A DNA stretch of 64,000 bases, from contig NZ_CP065139.1 in NCBI RefSeq assembly GCF_015693305.1, positions 861,501 through 925,500 of the forward strand, written 5' to 3'. Source of the stretch: Sphingobium sp. Cam5-1 (GTDB lineage Bacteria; Pseudomonadota; Alphaproteobacteria; Sphingomonadales; Sphingomonadaceae). The notes under the pieces are model-generated. The model made no database searches. It saw nothing but the letters and a program-made list of their open reading frames with translations, and was not told the DNA's origin. Made by a program: the position numbers and the translations under genes. Shown piece after piece: positions 33,160-42,936 of the stretch (positions are counted from its first letter, which is position 1; each line of letters opens with the position of its first letter).

Positions 33160-35244
33160 ATGTCGCAAACAGTCAGCTTCCACACCCACGGCGCGATCGC
33201 CGAAGCGGTGATCGACAATCCCCCGGTCAACGCGACCTCCGCCAGCGTGCGGCAGGGCCTGGCCGAAGCGCTCCGCCAGTTGGAGTCCGATCCCGCCCTC
33301 CAGGCGCTCGTCATCCGTTGCGAAGGCAAGACCTTCATCGCAGGCGCGGACATCAAGGAATTCGGCAAGCCCATGGCCGATCCGGGCCTGGCGCTGGTCA
33401 TGGAAATGATGGACCATTCGACCAAGCCGATCATCGCCGCCGTCCATGGCACAGTGCTGGGCGGCGGTCTCGAAGTCGCGCTCGCCTGCCACTATCGCAT
33501 CGCCGCACCGGGCACGAAATTCGGCTTTCCCGAAGTGAAGCTCGGCCTGATGCCCGGCGGCGGTGGCACGCAGCGCACGCCGCGCCTCGCTGGCCTCGCC
33601 ACCGCGATCAAGCTGGTGACCGAAGGCAACCAGATCAGCACGGATGACGCGCTGAAGTCCAACCTCATCGATGCCGTCGCATCTGGCGGCGACCTCGCAG
33701 CCGAAGCCCGCAGCTTCGCGGAAAAGCTGGTGGCGGAAGGGAAGGGCGCGCGCAGCTCTTCCACGCTCCCCATGCCAGCCGATGATCCGGCCCTGTTCGA
33801 AGAAGCCCGCAAGACCGTCGCCAAAAAGATGCGCGGCCAAACCGCACCCCTGCGCGCGCTCGAAGCCATGCGCCTAGGCTATGAACTGCCCTTCGACGAA
33901 GCCGTTCGCCAGGAACTCGCCATCTTCCGCGAATGCATGAACGGGTCGCAGTCAAAGGCGCTGCGCCACCTCTTCGCCGCCGAACGCGAAGTCGCCCGCA
34001 TCCCCGGCCTCGCGCCCGACACGCTGACCCGCAACATCGAGCGGGTAGGCGTCATCGGCCTCGGCGTCATGGGACGCGGCATCGTCATGGCGGTCGTCAG
34101 CGTCGGCATTCCCGTCATCGCCGTCGGCCTCGACCAACCGAACATCGACGCCGCGATGAGGGCGATCACCAAAATGTGGTCCTCCTCCGTCGCCAAGGGG
34201 AGCATGTCCCAAGAGACGATGGACAAGCGCCTCGCGCTCATCACCACCAGTGCCGATCCCCGCGACCTTTCACCGACGCAGCTGGTGATCGAGGCGGTGA
34301 CCGAGGATCTGGAAACCAAGAAGGCCGTCTTCGCGAAATTGGGCGACGTCACGCCCGCCGGAACCATCCTCGCCTCCAACACCAGCTTCCTCAATATCGA
34401 CACGCTGGCGGAAGCATCGGGGCGGCCCGAAGATGTGTGCGGCATGCACTTCTTCAACCCCGCCAATGTCATGCGCCTGCTGGAAAATGTCCGCGCCGCA
34501 AAGACGGACCCCGAAGTCGTCGCGACGATCATGGCGCTGGGCAAGCGCATCGGCAAATTGCCCGTCCTGTCGGGCGTATGCGACGGTTTCATCGTCAACC
34601 GCATGCTATCCAAGCGCTCCCGCGAGGGCTTCTTCCTTGTCGAGGAGGGCGCAAAGCCCGCCGCCATCGACAAGGTGCTTTTGTCCTATGGCTTCCCCAT
34701 GGGGCCGTTCGCGCTGGGCGATCTCGCCGGGCTGGACGTTCAGGCCGCCGCCCGCAAGGCCCGCGCCGCCACCGCGACGGAGCGCGAATTGCGCGCCGAC
34801 TTCCCCGAACAGATGGTCGCCGCCGGACGCCTCGGGCAAAAGACCGGCTCCGGCTGGTACAGCTATGACGAAAACCGCAAGGCCAGCGCCAACCCGCTGA
34901 CCGACGAAATGATCGCAGCCCATGCGAAGCGCCACGGCCTCAAGCTGCGAGAGGTCGGCGAGGATGAAATCCGCGATCGCCTGCTCTACGCAATGGTCAA
35001 TGAAGGCGCGAAGCTGCTGAGCGAAGGCATCGTGCCGCGCCCGCATGAAATCGACGTCGCGCTGGTGAACGGCCTGGGCTGGCCCAGCTACACCGGCGGC
35101 CCCATGCATTGGGCCGACCAGATCGGCCTCGACAAGCTGCTCGCCACCATCGAGCAATTCCGCGCCGAACAGGGCGACGCCTATTGGACCCCCGCGCCGC
35201 TGCTCGTCCAATATGCGCGCGAGGGCAGGGGCTTTTACGCATGA
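33160..35244 (+). CDS. bifunctional enoyl-CoA hydratase / 3-hydroxyacyl-CoA dehydrogenase
   Basis: A 694-residue trifunctional-alpha type enzyme. The crotonase domain shows '[14 protein letters not shown]' (56-69), '[15 protein letters not shown]' with Glu105, and '[17 protein letters not shown]' with Glu125. The dehydrogenase half starts near residue 295 with '[17 protein letters not shown]', then '[17 protein letters not shown]' with the catalytic His. It hydrates an enoyl-CoA and oxidises the product to 3-ketoacyl-CoA. Its stop overlaps the next start (ATGA), so the operon is translationally coupled. Confidence 0.93.
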   Translation: MSQTVSFHTHGAIAEAVIDNPPVNATSASVRQGLAEALRQLESDPALQALVIRCEGKTFIAGADIKEFGKPMADPGLALVMEMMDHSTKPIIAAVHGTVLGGGLEVALACHYRIAAPGTKFGFPEVKLGLMPGGGGTQRTPRLAGLATAIKLVTEGNQISTDDALKSNLIDAVASGGDLAAEARSFAEKLVAEGKGARSSSTLPMPADDPALFEEARKTVAKKMRGQTAPLRALEAMRLGYELPFDEAVRQELAIFRECMNGSQSKALRHLFAAEREVARIPGLAPDTLTRNIERVGVIGLGVMGRGIVMAVVSVGIPVIAVGLDQPNIDAAMRAITKMWSSSVAKGSMSQETMDKRLALITTSADPRDLSPTQLVIEAVTEDLETKKAVFAKLGDVTPAGTILASNTSFLNIDTLAEASGRPEDVCGMHFFNPANVMRLLENVRAAKTDPEVVATIMALGKRIGKLPVLSGVCDGFIVNRMLSKRSREGFFLVEEGAKPAAIDKVLLSYGFPMGPFALGDLAGLDVQAAARKARAATATERELRADFPEQMVAAGRLGQKTGSGWYSYDENRKASANPLTDEMIAAHAKRHGLKLREVGEDEIRDRLLYAMVNEGAKLLSEGIVPRPHEIDVALVNGLGWPSYTGGPMHWADQIGLDKLLATIEQFRAEQGDAYWTPAPLLVQYAREGRGFYA

Positions 35245-36443
35245 GCTACGATCCCAACACAAAGACTGCCGACCTGCTCGCCCGCCTGCGCGCCTTCATG
35301 GACGCGCACATCTATCCCAATGAGAAAGCCTATTATGAGGAGGTCGCGACTGGCGACCGCTGGGCGCACGTCACCCTGATCGACAGGCTCAAGCCGCTGG
35401 CGAAGGAAGCAGGCCTCTGGAACCTGTTCCTCCCCGAAAGCACCCATGGCGCTGGCCTGACGAACCTCGAATATGCCCCACTCTGCGAGGAAATGGGCCG
35501 CGTCCACTGGTGCCCCGCCGTGTTCAACTGCGCCGCGCCCGACACCGGCAATATGGAAACGCTCGAACGCTTCGGCACGGAAGAGCATAAGGAACGCTGG
35601 CTGAAACCCATGCTGGCGGGCGAGATGCGCTCCGCCTTTGCCATGACGGAGCCGCAGGTCGCTTCGTCGGACGCGACCAACATTGAAAGCTCGATCGTCC
35701 GCGACGGCGATGATTATGTCATCAACGGCCGCAAATGGTGGATTTCGGGCATGGGGGAAGCGGACTGCGCGCTCATGATCTTCATGGGCAAGACAGACCC
35801 CACAGCACCCAAGCACAAGCAGCAGTCGATGATCCTCGTGCCCCGCGACACGCCCGGCATCACCGTGCTGCGCCCGATGACCGTCCTCGGCTATGACGAT
35901 GCGCCGCACGGCCACATGGAAATCCTCTTCGAGAACGTCCGTGTGCCCGCTTCCAACATGCTGCTCGGCGAAGGACGCGGCTTCGAGATCGCGCAGGCCC
36001 GCCTTGGCCCCGGCCGCATCCATCATTGCATGCGCATGATCGGCATGGCCGAACGCGCGCTCGAAGCCATGTGCCGCCGCGTGAAGAGCCGCGTCGCCTT
36101 CGGCAAGCCGCTTGCCGAGCAGGGCGTCATCATCGAACGCATCGCCAACAGCCGCATCATGATCGATCAGGCGCGGCTCCTGACCCTCCACGCCGCACAT
36201 CGCATGGACACGGTGGGTAACAAAGTGGCGAAGGCGGACATCGCGATGATCAAGGTCGCCGCGCCCAACATGGCCTGCCAGGTCATCGACTGGGCGATGC
36301 AGGCGCACGGCGCGGCAGGCATCAGCCAGGATTTCTTCCTCGCCAGCTACTACGCCCACGCCCGCAAGATCCGCTTCGCCGATGGCCCGGACGAGGTGCA
36401 CCGCCACCAGCTGGGCCGCCTCGAACTCGCCAAATATGACTGA
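35241..36443 (+). CDS. acyl-CoA dehydrogenase, ACAD10/11-like (LvaC-like)
   Basis: A 400-residue acyl-CoA dehydrogenase of the ACAD10/11 branch: '[20 protein letters not shown]' (about 132-151), '[20 protein letters not shown]' and '[21 protein letters not shown]'. ATG 35241 overlaps the preceding stop. It is followed, with an 8-bp overlap, by an APH-type kinase. In human ACAD10/11 and in the Pseudomonas levulinate pathway (LvaA/LvaC), such a pair phosphorylates a 4-hydroxyacyl-CoA and removes the phosphate, letting it enter beta-oxidation. The same logic is proposed here. Confidence 0.9.
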   Translation: MSYDPNTKTADLLARLRAFMDAHIYPNEKAYYEEVATGDRWAHVTLIDRLKPLAKEAGLWNLFLPESTHGAGLTNLEYAPLCEEMGRVHWCPAVFNCAAPDTGNMETLERFGTEEHKERWLKPMLAGEMRSAFAMTEPQVASSDATNIESSIVRDGDDYVINGRKWWISGMGEADCALMIFMGKTDPTAPKHKQQSMILVPRDTPGITVLRPMTVLGYDDAPHGHMEILFENVRVPASNMLLGEGRGFEIAQARLGPGRIHHCMRMIGMAERALEAMCRRVKSRVAFGKPLAEQGVIIERIANSRIMIDQARLLTLHAAHRMDTVGNKVAKADIAMIKVAAPNMACQVIDWAMQAHGAAGISQDFFLASYYAHARKIRFADGPDEVHRHQLGRLELAKYD

Positions 36444-37479
36444 CGTCCGCACGCTCGACACCAGCCGCCTTGGCCCATGGCTCCGCGCCCATGTGCCGGG
36501 CGCGGACGGCGAGATCGGTGCCGAGAAATTCGCAGGCGGCCAGTCCAATCCCACCTATCTCCTGTCGGTGGATGGCCAGGCCCGCTTCGTCCTGCGCCGC
36601 AAGCCCGACGGCGTCCTTCTCCCCTCGGCCCATGCCATAGAGCGCGAATATCGCGTCACCGATGCGCTGAAGGACAGCGCCGTCCCCGTCGCCCGCCCGC
36701 TCGCCCTGTGCGAGGACGCCAGCATAGTCGGCACGCCCTTCTTCCTCATGGACTATGCGCAAGGCCGCAACTTCTGGGACGCCCGCCTGCCGGACCTCAC
36801 CCCCGCAGACCGCGCCGCCATCTATGACGAGATGAACCGCGTCCTCGCCGCCCTCCACGCCATCGACCCGGCGCAGGTCGGCCTCGCCGACTATGGCAAG
36901 CCCGGCAATTATTTCGCCCGCCAGATCGCCCGCTGGACCAAACAATATCGCGCCACGCAAACGCAGCAGCTCGACGCGATGGAGCAGCTGATCGACTGGC
37001 TCCCCGCCAACGATCCCGGCCTCGAAGCCAGCCGCATCGTCCACGGCGACTATCGCAACGACAATATGATCTTCGCCGCTGACGAGCCGCGCATCATCGC
37101 CGTCCTAGACTGGGAACTCTCAACCCTCGGCCACCCCCTCGCCGACCTTGCCCAGCATCTGATGGCGTGGCGCGTCCCAAAGGAAGGCTATCGCGGCCTG
37201 TCGGACGCAGACCTCCCCGCACTCGGCATCCCCTCCGAAACCGACTATCTCCAACGCTACGCAGAGCGCAGCGGCGCGGGTCCGATCGACCCCGCCCATT
37301 GGCGCTACGCCCTCGCCTTCGCCATGTTCCGCAACGCCGCCATCCGCCAGGGCGTCTATCACCGCGCGATCAGCGGCAATGCCTCAAGCGAAGCCGCCGC
37401 CATCCACGGCGCCCGTGCCGGAGAAATAGCGGGCCTCGCATGGCGCATCGCCCGCGGGGAAGAGGATGCCCATCTATGA
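36436..37479 (+). CDS. APH-family kinase, candidate hydroxyacyl-CoA kinase (LvaA/ACAD10-like)
   Basis: A 347-residue aminoglycoside-phosphotransferase-fold protein. The catalytic loop is '[12 protein letters not shown]', with Asp205 and Asn210, and the metal-binding Asp225 is in '[18 protein letters not shown]'. An N-terminal '[10 protein letters not shown]' takes the place of the nucleotide loop. The ATG overlaps the ACAD gene by 8 bp and the stop overlaps the next gene by ATGA. This close pairing argues against antibiotic resistance and for phosphorylation of a hydroxyacyl-CoA. Confidence 0.85.
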   Translation: MTDVRTLDTSRLGPWLRAHVPGADGEIGAEKFAGGQSNPTYLLSVDGQARFVLRRKPDGVLLPSAHAIEREYRVTDALKDSAVPVARPLALCEDASIVGTPFFLMDYAQGRNFWDARLPDLTPADRAAIYDEMNRVLAALHAIDPAQVGLADYGKPGNYFARQIARWTKQYRATQTQQLDAMEQLIDWLPANDPGLEASRIVHGDYRNDNMIFAADEPRIIAVLDWELSTLGHPLADLAQHLMAWRVPKEGYRGLSDADLPALGIPSETDYLQRYAERSGAGPIDPAHWRYALAFAMFRNAAIRQGVYHRAISGNASSEAAAIHGARAGEIAGLAWRIARGEEDAHL

Positions 37480-38516
37480 TAGAAAAACGGATCGACGTAG
37501 GCGGCTACCACCTCCGCGCGGTGGAACGGGGGGACGGGCCTCTCGTCTTCATGATCCACGGCTTCCCCGGCCTCGCCTGGTCATGGCGGCACCAGATGGA
37601 ACCACTCGCGCAAGGAGGCTTTCGCGCCGTCGCCATCGACAGCCTCGGCTATGGCGGCAGCGACCGGCCCACCGATCCCGCCGCCTACACCGCCGACCGC
37701 ATGCAGGCCTATCTGCTCGCCCTGCTCGACCATTATGAAGCGGACAAGGCCGTGATCGTCGGCCAGGATTTCGGCGCACAATATGCCTGGAACCTCGCCG
37801 TCCGCGCGCCCGAACGCGTGGCGGGCCTCATCGCCACCATCCCATACGATTATGACATGGCAGGACGCGCCATGCTCGGCAGCGCCCCGCGCCTCCCAGC
37901 GGACGCCCCAGCCAAGCCAGAAGCCTCTTCTCCCGATCGCCTCCCCAGCGAACGCTTCGCCGCCATGGCCGCCGAGCATTTCGTCCACTTCCACTATTTC
38001 ATGGAAGCAGGCCCCGCCGAGCGCGAACTCGCCAACCGAGCACCGGAATTCCTCGCCCGCCTCTTCTACGCCCTCTCATCCAAGGGCGATCTCTGGAGCT
38101 GGAAAACGGTCTCCTCCGTCGGCAGCGGCTATCTAGACGTCCTGCCGCCAGCACCACCACTCCCCTGGCCCTGGCTCTCCCAGACAGAGTTCGACCGCTT
38201 CGTCAGCGAATATGTCGCCGCCGACCCGATGCTCCGCTTCATCGGCGGCCTCAACAGCTACCGCACCGCCGACGCAAACTGGCGCATCGGCGAGAAATGG
38301 GCAGACCATGATGTCGAAACGCCCACCCTGTTCCTCTATGGCGAAAAAGACCCGTCCTTCGGTTTCTTCACCGATTGGGAAGCGCGGATGCGCCAACGCG
38401 TCCCCGGCCTGCGCGACATCCTCGCGGTCCCGGAAGCAGGCCATTTCGTGCAGCAGGAACAGCCCGCCGCCTTCAACAAGGCCCTTCTGGACTTCGCCCG
38501 CTCGGTGACGCAATGA
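37476..38516 (+). CDS. alpha/beta hydrolase with Asp nucleophile (epoxide hydrolase-like)
   Basis: A 346-residue alpha/beta hydrolase. The oxyanion segment is 'HGFPG' (28-32) and the nucleophile elbow is 'VGQDFGAQYAW' with Asp98. Aspartate here is the mark of epoxide hydrolases and dehalogenases rather than esterases. The acid is probably Asp in 'YGEKDPSFGF', and the base is His in 'PEAGHFVQQEQP'. ATG 37476 overlaps the kinase stop; the frame is open from 37167 but only inside the kinase gene. It may open an epoxide made by an oxygenase in the region. Confidence 0.87.
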   Translation: MIEKRIDVGGYHLRAVERGDGPLVFMIHGFPGLAWSWRHQMEPLAQGGFRAVAIDSLGYGGSDRPTDPAAYTADRMQAYLLALLDHYEADKAVIVGQDFGAQYAWNLAVRAPERVAGLIATIPYDYDMAGRAMLGSAPRLPADAPAKPEASSPDRLPSERFAAMAAEHFVHFHYFMEAGPAERELANRAPEFLARLFYALSSKGDLWSWKTVSSVGSGYLDVLPPAPPLPWPWLSQTEFDRFVSEYVAADPMLRFIGGLNSYRTADANWRIGEKWADHDVETPTLFLYGEKDPSFGFFTDWEARMRQRVPGLRDILAVPEAGHFVQQEQPAAFNKALLDFARSVTQ

Positions 38517-39340
38517 CGGTGCGTCGCCCCATAGCAGGCCATCTCGGCCTAAGCTCGCCCGACCGGCCGATGCTGGCGCACCTCGCCCGCTCCGTGAGCC
38601 CACTGGATCAGATCGACGCACTCGCCGACCATGGCTTTAGCGGCGTGCAAGACCTGTTCATGATGCTGCGGCCGGAGGCTGAGCAAGTCGCGATAGCCGG
38701 CCGGATGGCGAGCCGCGGCCTTATCCTGTCCAGCTTCAGCGACCTCAAATATTGGAACCAGCCGGTTTGGAGCGCCGAAGATGAAACAGGCCTCGACCAT
38801 CTGCGCAGCAGCGTAGAGCTGAGCATCGAAATCGCCACCCGCTTCAACGGCGGCAGCGTCGTCTGCGTGGCGGGCCTCGACAACCAACGCCCCCGCAAGG
38901 CGCAAATCGATGCGATGACGGAAAATCTGAAGCGCCATGCCGAACAAGCCGCGCGCAGCGGATTGACGCTGCTCGTCGAACCCATCGCGCCCAGCCGCAT
39001 CCCCGGCCTCCTGCTCGACCAGCTGGAGGACGCGACGGAGATGGTCCGCGCCGTCGCCATGCCCTCGGTCCGCCTGCTGTTCGACACCGGCCATGTCGCG
39101 ATGATGGGTCATGACGTGCCCTCATCCTTCGCCTCCTGCGCGAAGGAAACCGGCCTTATCCAGTTCGCCGACATCCCCGATCGCGTCGATCCGGGTCTTG
39201 GCGAACTGGATTGGCCCGCGATCCTTCAAGCAATAGGCGGCTATGATGGCATGATCGAACTTGAGTTCGAACCGGTCGACCCGACCGCGACCAGCGAAAC
39301 GCAGATGCTCGACCGCCTGAAAGCACTCAGCATCCTCTGA
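38513..39340 (+). CDS. sugar phosphate isomerase/epimerase-like TIM-barrel protein
   Basis: A 275-residue xylose-isomerase-like TIM barrel with ligand segments 'TLLVEPIAPS', 'RLLFDTGHVAMMGHD', 'IQFADIPDRVDPG' and 'MIELEFEP'. The 'FADIPDR' and 'DPGLGELDW' context is close to hydroxypyruvate-isomerase-like proteins. ATG 38513 overlaps the stop of the hydrolase. It is the last gene of the 32159-39340 operon; 108 bp with a short palindrome separate it from the ferredoxin gene. Confidence 0.87.
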   Translation: MTVRRPIAGHLGLSSPDRPMLAHLARSVSPLDQIDALADHGFSGVQDLFMMLRPEAEQVAIAGRMASRGLILSSFSDLKYWNQPVWSAEDETGLDHLRSSVELSIEIATRFNGGSVVCVAGLDNQRPRKAQIDAMTENLKRHAEQAARSGLTLLVEPIAPSRIPGLLLDQLEDATEMVRAVAMPSVRLLFDTGHVAMMGHDVPSSFASCAKETGLIQFADIPDRVDPGLGELDWPAILQAIGGYDGMIELEFEPVDPTATSETQMLDRLKALSIL

Positions 39341-39400
39341 CAGCAAATCCCAATGTCCTAATCTGCTCCTTGTGACTTATCCTGCTCCTAGTCCTTGATC

Positions 39401-39411
39401 ACCAATTTGGT
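39401..39411 (+). promoter_or_regulatory. short palindrome upstream of the ferredoxin-P450 pair
   Basis: ACCAA-T-TTGGT is a perfect 5/1/5 palindrome, 38 bp before the ferredoxin ATG, in an AT-richer gap. It could be an operator, but with only 11 bp the evidence is weak. Confidence 0.3.
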
Positions 39412-39448
39412 AAAAAGGCGGCAACGAAGATCAGGAGAGTCTGGCTCG

Positions 39449-39655
39449 ATGAGAGTGGTTGCCAATCTTGCCCAATGTCAGGGGCACGCCCGATGCGAAG
39501 ACCTGTGCCCGGAGGTGTTTTCGACTGACGCCGTCGAAGGCAAAGTCGTCATAGAACAGCCCGAATTTCCCCCGGAGCTTGAGGAAAAAGTCAGGCTAGC
39601 CGTGCGCAATTGCCCCGAAGGTGCACTTCGCATCACAAAGGGGACAGCGGCATGA
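39449..39655 (+). CDS. [3Fe-4S]-type ferredoxin for cytochrome P450
   Basis: A 68-residue ferredoxin. Cysteines at 10, 16 and 55 ('CQGHARCEDLCPEVF' and 'NCPEGAL') match single-cluster [3Fe-4S] ferredoxins that serve P450s; His13 takes the place of a fourth ligand, and an extra Cys20 is present. ATG 39449 follows CAGGAGAG; the frame is open upstream to 39395 without a site. Its stop overlaps the P450 start (ATGA), which strongly implies it is the redox partner. No ferredoxin reductase lies in the window. Confidence 0.9.
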   Translation: MRVVANLAQCQGHARCEDLCPEVFSTDAVEGKVVIEQPEFPPELEEKVRLAVRNCPEGALRITKGTAA

Positions 39656-40869
39656 ACGTCACCTATTTCCCCGCCGCGCCAACCCATGTCCCTGAAGACC
39701 TGATCCGCGATTTCGACTTTTTCGACATGCCTGCCGACGTGTCCGATCCGGTGCAGATCTGGCACGGCCTTATCCAAAAAGGTGCGCCGCCCATCTTCTA
39801 CACGCCGCGCAATGGCGGCCACTGGGTGTTCCTGCGTTACGCCGACATCGCCGAAGCCTATCGCAATCACGAGATTTTCTCGACGCACAAGGCGCAGATT
39901 CCCCCGCTGGAACCCTATCCGGTTCTTCAGCCCAACGGCGTCGATCCGCCACAGCATGATGTGTTCCGCAAATTGCTGGCCCCCATGTTCACGCCGCTAG
40001 CCGTCCGCCGGATGACGGATGGCCTGCAAAGCCGCGCCGAACGGCTCATCTCGGGTTTCGCCGCGCAGGGCGGGTGCGATTTCGTCAAGGATTACGCCGC
40101 CAAATTCCCGACCGGCACCTTCCTTGAACTGTTCGGCCTGCCGGAAGAGCGCCTGCCGGAATTCCTGCGCATCTCCGACACCTTCTTCCGCAGTACCGAC
40201 CCGGACATTCGCGCCGCGAACCTGCTCGAAATCTATGACGTGCTGGAAGAACTGTTCCGCGAGAAAGAGCGCAATCCCGGCAACGACATAGCCTCCACCG
40301 TGGTGCAATCGCGGGACGCGGACGGCAATCCCTTCCCTTGGACCGACATCATCAACTGCGGTTTCCTGCTCTTCGTCGCGGGGCTCGACACGGTCACCAA
40401 CACCATGACCTATGTCTGGCGCTATCTCGCGACATCACCGGACGCCCGGCAGAAGTTTCGCGACAGGCTGGACGATCCGTCCGCCTTCCTCCTCGCGATC
40501 GAGGAACTGATGCGGATCAACGCGGTCTCCAACATCTACCGCCGCATCACCCATGATTGCGAGTTCAAGGGCGTGCAGTTCCGCCGCAACGACCGCGTCG
40601 TCCTGCCCAACACGGTGGCCAATCGCGACCCGAGAATGTTCAACGACCCGCAGACAATCGATCTTGATCGCAAGGTCAATAACCATGTCACCTTCGGCCT
40701 CGGACCGCATCGCTGCATCGGATCGCACCTCGCCAAGCGGGAGATCATGATCTCGCTACAGGAATGGCTGCGGCAAATTCCCGATTTCGAACTGGACCCC
40801 AATCAGGACGCGGGGTCCGTCTTCGGCGGCCCGGTCATGGGCTTCACCTCGCTCAAACTGCGCTGGTGA
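39652..40869 (+). CDS. cytochrome P450 monooxygenase
   Basis: A 405-residue soluble P450. The haem loop is 'FGLGPHRCIGSH' with Cys355, the I-helix oxygen-binding segment is 'FVAGLDTVTNTM', and the K-helix E-x-x-R is in 'IEELMRI'. No membrane anchor is present. It is translationally coupled to the ferredoxin. The family includes steroid and terpene hydroxylases (CYP125/CYP108-like sizes), but the substrate cannot be assigned from sequence. A 10-bp hairpin follows. Confidence 0.94.
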   Translation: MNVTYFPAAPTHVPEDLIRDFDFFDMPADVSDPVQIWHGLIQKGAPPIFYTPRNGGHWVFLRYADIAEAYRNHEIFSTHKAQIPPLEPYPVLQPNGVDPPQHDVFRKLLAPMFTPLAVRRMTDGLQSRAERLISGFAAQGGCDFVKDYAAKFPTGTFLELFGLPEERLPEFLRISDTFFRSTDPDIRAANLLEIYDVLEELFREKERNPGNDIASTVVQSRDADGNPFPWTDIINCGFLLFVAGLDTVTNTMTYVWRYLATSPDARQKFRDRLDDPSAFLLAIEELMRINAVSNIYRRITHDCEFKGVQFRRNDRVVLPNTVANRDPRMFNDPQTIDLDRKVNNHVTFGLGPHRCIGSHLAKREIMISLQEWLRQIPDFELDPNQDAGSVFGGPVMGFTSLKLRW

Positions 40870-40873
40870 GGAA

Positions 40874-40908
40874 GGGCGCGGAGGGCTTCGCACAAGCTCT
40901 CCGCGCCC
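40874..40908. terminator. hairpin terminator between convergent genes
   Basis: GGGCGCGGAG (40874-40883) pairs perfectly with CTCCGCGCCC (40899-40908). It separates the P450 (+) from the AraC regulator (-). There is no long T-run, so strength is uncertain. Confidence 0.65.
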
Positions 40909-40909
40909 C

Positions 40910-41767
40910 TCACTCCGTCAAAGCCGCCGACCGCTGCCGATATTCGCGCGGCGACAATCCCGTCGCCCGCCGAAAAGCGCGTGCGAAGCTGTTGCCATGG
41001 GAAAAACCGGCCTGCGCGGCGACCTGCTTCATCGGCACATCGCCTCGCGCCAACAGCAGCTTGGACTGCTCGATGCGATAGGTTTCGATATAATCGGAAA
41101 TGGTCTTGCCCGTCAGCGCCAGGAACTGGCGGTGCAGGTGCCGGGTGCTGATCCCACACAGGGCGGCAAGCTCAGCCACGCCGGGCATGGGCGCACCCGC
41201 CTCTATCCGCTCCCGGATGCGGCGGAACTGCCATGGGGCAAGGCGGCTCGCCGTGGCTGCACCCTCCGCCTGATGGAACACCCGCCCCAACTCAACTCGC
41301 ACCAGCTGGAAAAACGCCTCCATCGCCTCGGCTGATCGATCCAGCGGATTGATCAACTCCCGATGCGCCAGCCGCATCACGCTGCGCAGCGCGTCGTTGC
41401 GGATATTCAGCAGCCCTTGCAAAAATGGCAGCGAAGGCTCACCCGCTCCGATGATCGCCGCGCCATGCGGCTCATCGAAAACGCACCGGATCACGCGGAT
41501 CTGCCTGCCTTCCGACCGCCCACCGATCGCGATGCCCGGATGACGGACAAACAGCGCCCCCATGAAGCAGCGCCGGTCGGGGTCGATGTCCGGGAAATAG
41601 GCCGATGCATCCGCCGCCATCGGGGGCAGCGACATTTCCAGCATCAACTGCTGCTCGGTTCGTTCGAAACTTACGATATCGGGCCAATGCCATTCCACCA
41701 GCTCGAACCGCCCGCCCGACACTGGGCAGGATTCGATGACCGTGGCGGTGAAGTCGATCTCGCTCAT
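40910..41767 (-). CDS. AraC-family transcriptional regulator
   Basis: A 285-residue AraC/XylS regulator. The C-terminal double HTH reads 'PGVAELAALCGISTRHLHRQFLALTGKTISDYIETYRIEQSKLLLARGDVPMKQVAAQAGFSHG' in outline (about 195-258), ending 'RRATGLSPREYRQR'. The N-terminal 180 residues are an uncharacterised sensor domain. It converges on the ferredoxin-P450 pair and may control it; a second AraC gene lies 174 bp upstream on the same strand, separated by a REP element. Confidence 0.9.
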   Translation of the reverse strand: MSEIDFTATVIESCPVSGGRFELVEWHWPDIVSFERTEQQLMLEMSLPPMAADASAYFPDIDPDRRCFMGALFVRHPGIAIGGRSEGRQIRVIRCVFDEPHGAAIIGAGEPSLPFLQGLLNIRNDALRSVMRLAHRELINPLDRSAEAMEAFFQLVRVELGRVFHQAEGAATASRLAPWQFRRIRERIEAGAPMPGVAELAALCGISTRHLHRQFLALTGKTISDYIETYRIEQSKLLLARGDVPMKQVAAQAGFSHGNSFARAFRRATGLSPREYRQRSAALTE

Positions 41768-41830
41768 TGATCTTGGTCCTCGGGATTTCTCCTCCCCGTT
41801 TTGATCCGTCGTTTCAAGACCACTTCTCCT

Positions 41831-41924
41831 CCGTTCGCCCTGAGCTTGTCGAAGGGCTCTCCTTCTTCATAGGCTTCACGTCAGAGGGGAAGTGAAGGGC
41901 TTCGACTAGCTCAGCCCAAACGGG
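41831..41924. repeat. REP-like palindromic repeat, family A, copy 2
   Basis: Arms CCGTTCGCCCTGAGCTTGTC and a matching GACTAGCTCAGCCCAAACGGG enclose a central stretch with GAAGGGCT/AAGGGCTTC. Same family as 19585-19676 and 55889-55993. It fills most of the gap between the two AraC genes. Confidence 0.78.
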
Positions 41925-41941
41925 GGTAGGGTATCTTACCC

Positions 41942-42811
41942 CTACCGCATCAACGCCCGCCAAGCCCCAGGCGGCCGCCCCGTCTCCCGCCGGAACGCAG
42001 CGCAAAAAGACGGCGCCCCCGCATAGCCCAACGCCCGCGCAACCTCCTCAATCGATCCCTTATCCTCGGTCAGCATCGCCTTCGCCCGATCGATCCGCCG
42101 CCGCCGGATCGCCGCGCCCGGACTGATGCCTGTCGTCTGGTGAAAGCAGCGGATGAAATGATCCCGGCTGATCCCACACCGCTCCGCCATCGCATCGATC
42201 GACGGGGCAGGGCCGGGCGCATCAACCATCGCCAGTGCCACCCGCAGCGCCCGCGCGGATAGCCCGCCCCGCCGTCGCCCCGCGCGCTCCGTCGCCTGCG
42301 CAAGGAACCGCCGGAGATCGAGCAGGATCAGCGACACCAGCGCCTCCCCAATATCCGCACTGTCCTCGCCGGGATGTTCGACCTCCGCCGCCAGCCGCAG
42401 CATCGCCTCCTCAATCGGCGGCGCATGCATGTCAAAACAGGCGCTCAGCGTCGCATCGTCAAAACCGATCCCCGCCAGCGCTGGCGCGATCCGTCTATCC
42501 TCAAAGCGAATGCGGATCGTATCGAACGCGCCCTTCGCGACATGAAATTCCATCGGCACGCCAGCCGGACGCAGCGCCAGCGCCCCCATGCGCGCGAAAG
42601 GACGGCGCGGATCACCCGCCTTCCGCCCCTCCGACCCGGTTAGCAGCCGCGACAGGCCCAGCATCAAAACCGACTGCGGCTCGACCATCTGCACCGTCTC
42701 TTCCCGGACTTCCGGAAAAGCGCATATTTCAACAACCGCCCCATCGACCGCCAGCGATCCGCGCACAAGATCGGCGTTCTGCCGCGCCAGCCGGATCGAA
42801 ATGGCATCCAT
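41942..42811 (-). CDS. AraC-family transcriptional regulator
   Basis: A 289-residue AraC regulator. The C terminus has 'SIDAMAERCGISRDHFIRCFHQTTGISPGAAIRRRRIDRAKAML' and 'IEEVARALGYAGAPSFCAAFRRETGRPPGAWR', the two HTH units. ATG 42811 is used; an in-frame GTG two codons upstream has no better ribosome site. It diverges from the acyl-CoA mutase operon across about 125 bp, so it is the best candidate for control of that operon. Confidence 0.9.
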   Translation of the reverse strand: MDAISIRLARQNADLVRGSLAVDGAVVEICAFPEVREETVQMVEPQSVLMLGLSRLLTGSEGRKAGDPRRPFARMGALALRPAGVPMEFHVAKGAFDTIRIRFEDRRIAPALAGIGFDDATLSACFDMHAPPIEEAMLRLAAEVEHPGEDSADIGEALVSLILLDLRRFLAQATERAGRRRGGLSARALRVALAMVDAPGPAPSIDAMAERCGISRDHFIRCFHQTTGISPGAAIRRRRIDRAKAMLTEDKGSIEEVARALGYAGAPSFCAAFRRETGRPPGAWRALMR

Positions 42812-42936
42812 CACCACCAGTTATCACAAAGCGTGAGAAATTACGAGATAATGCGACAATCATGTGGCATTCTCCCAACGCTCCTTGAGCCTGCTCTCCC
42901 GCACCGGATAGCAATAAAGCCAAGGAGAGTGCCGCC

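Noticed and set aside
36436..37479. Antibiotic (aminoglycoside) resistance kinase
   Set aside because: The fold is right, but overlap with an ACAD10/11-type gene and position in a catabolic operon argue for a metabolic kinase.
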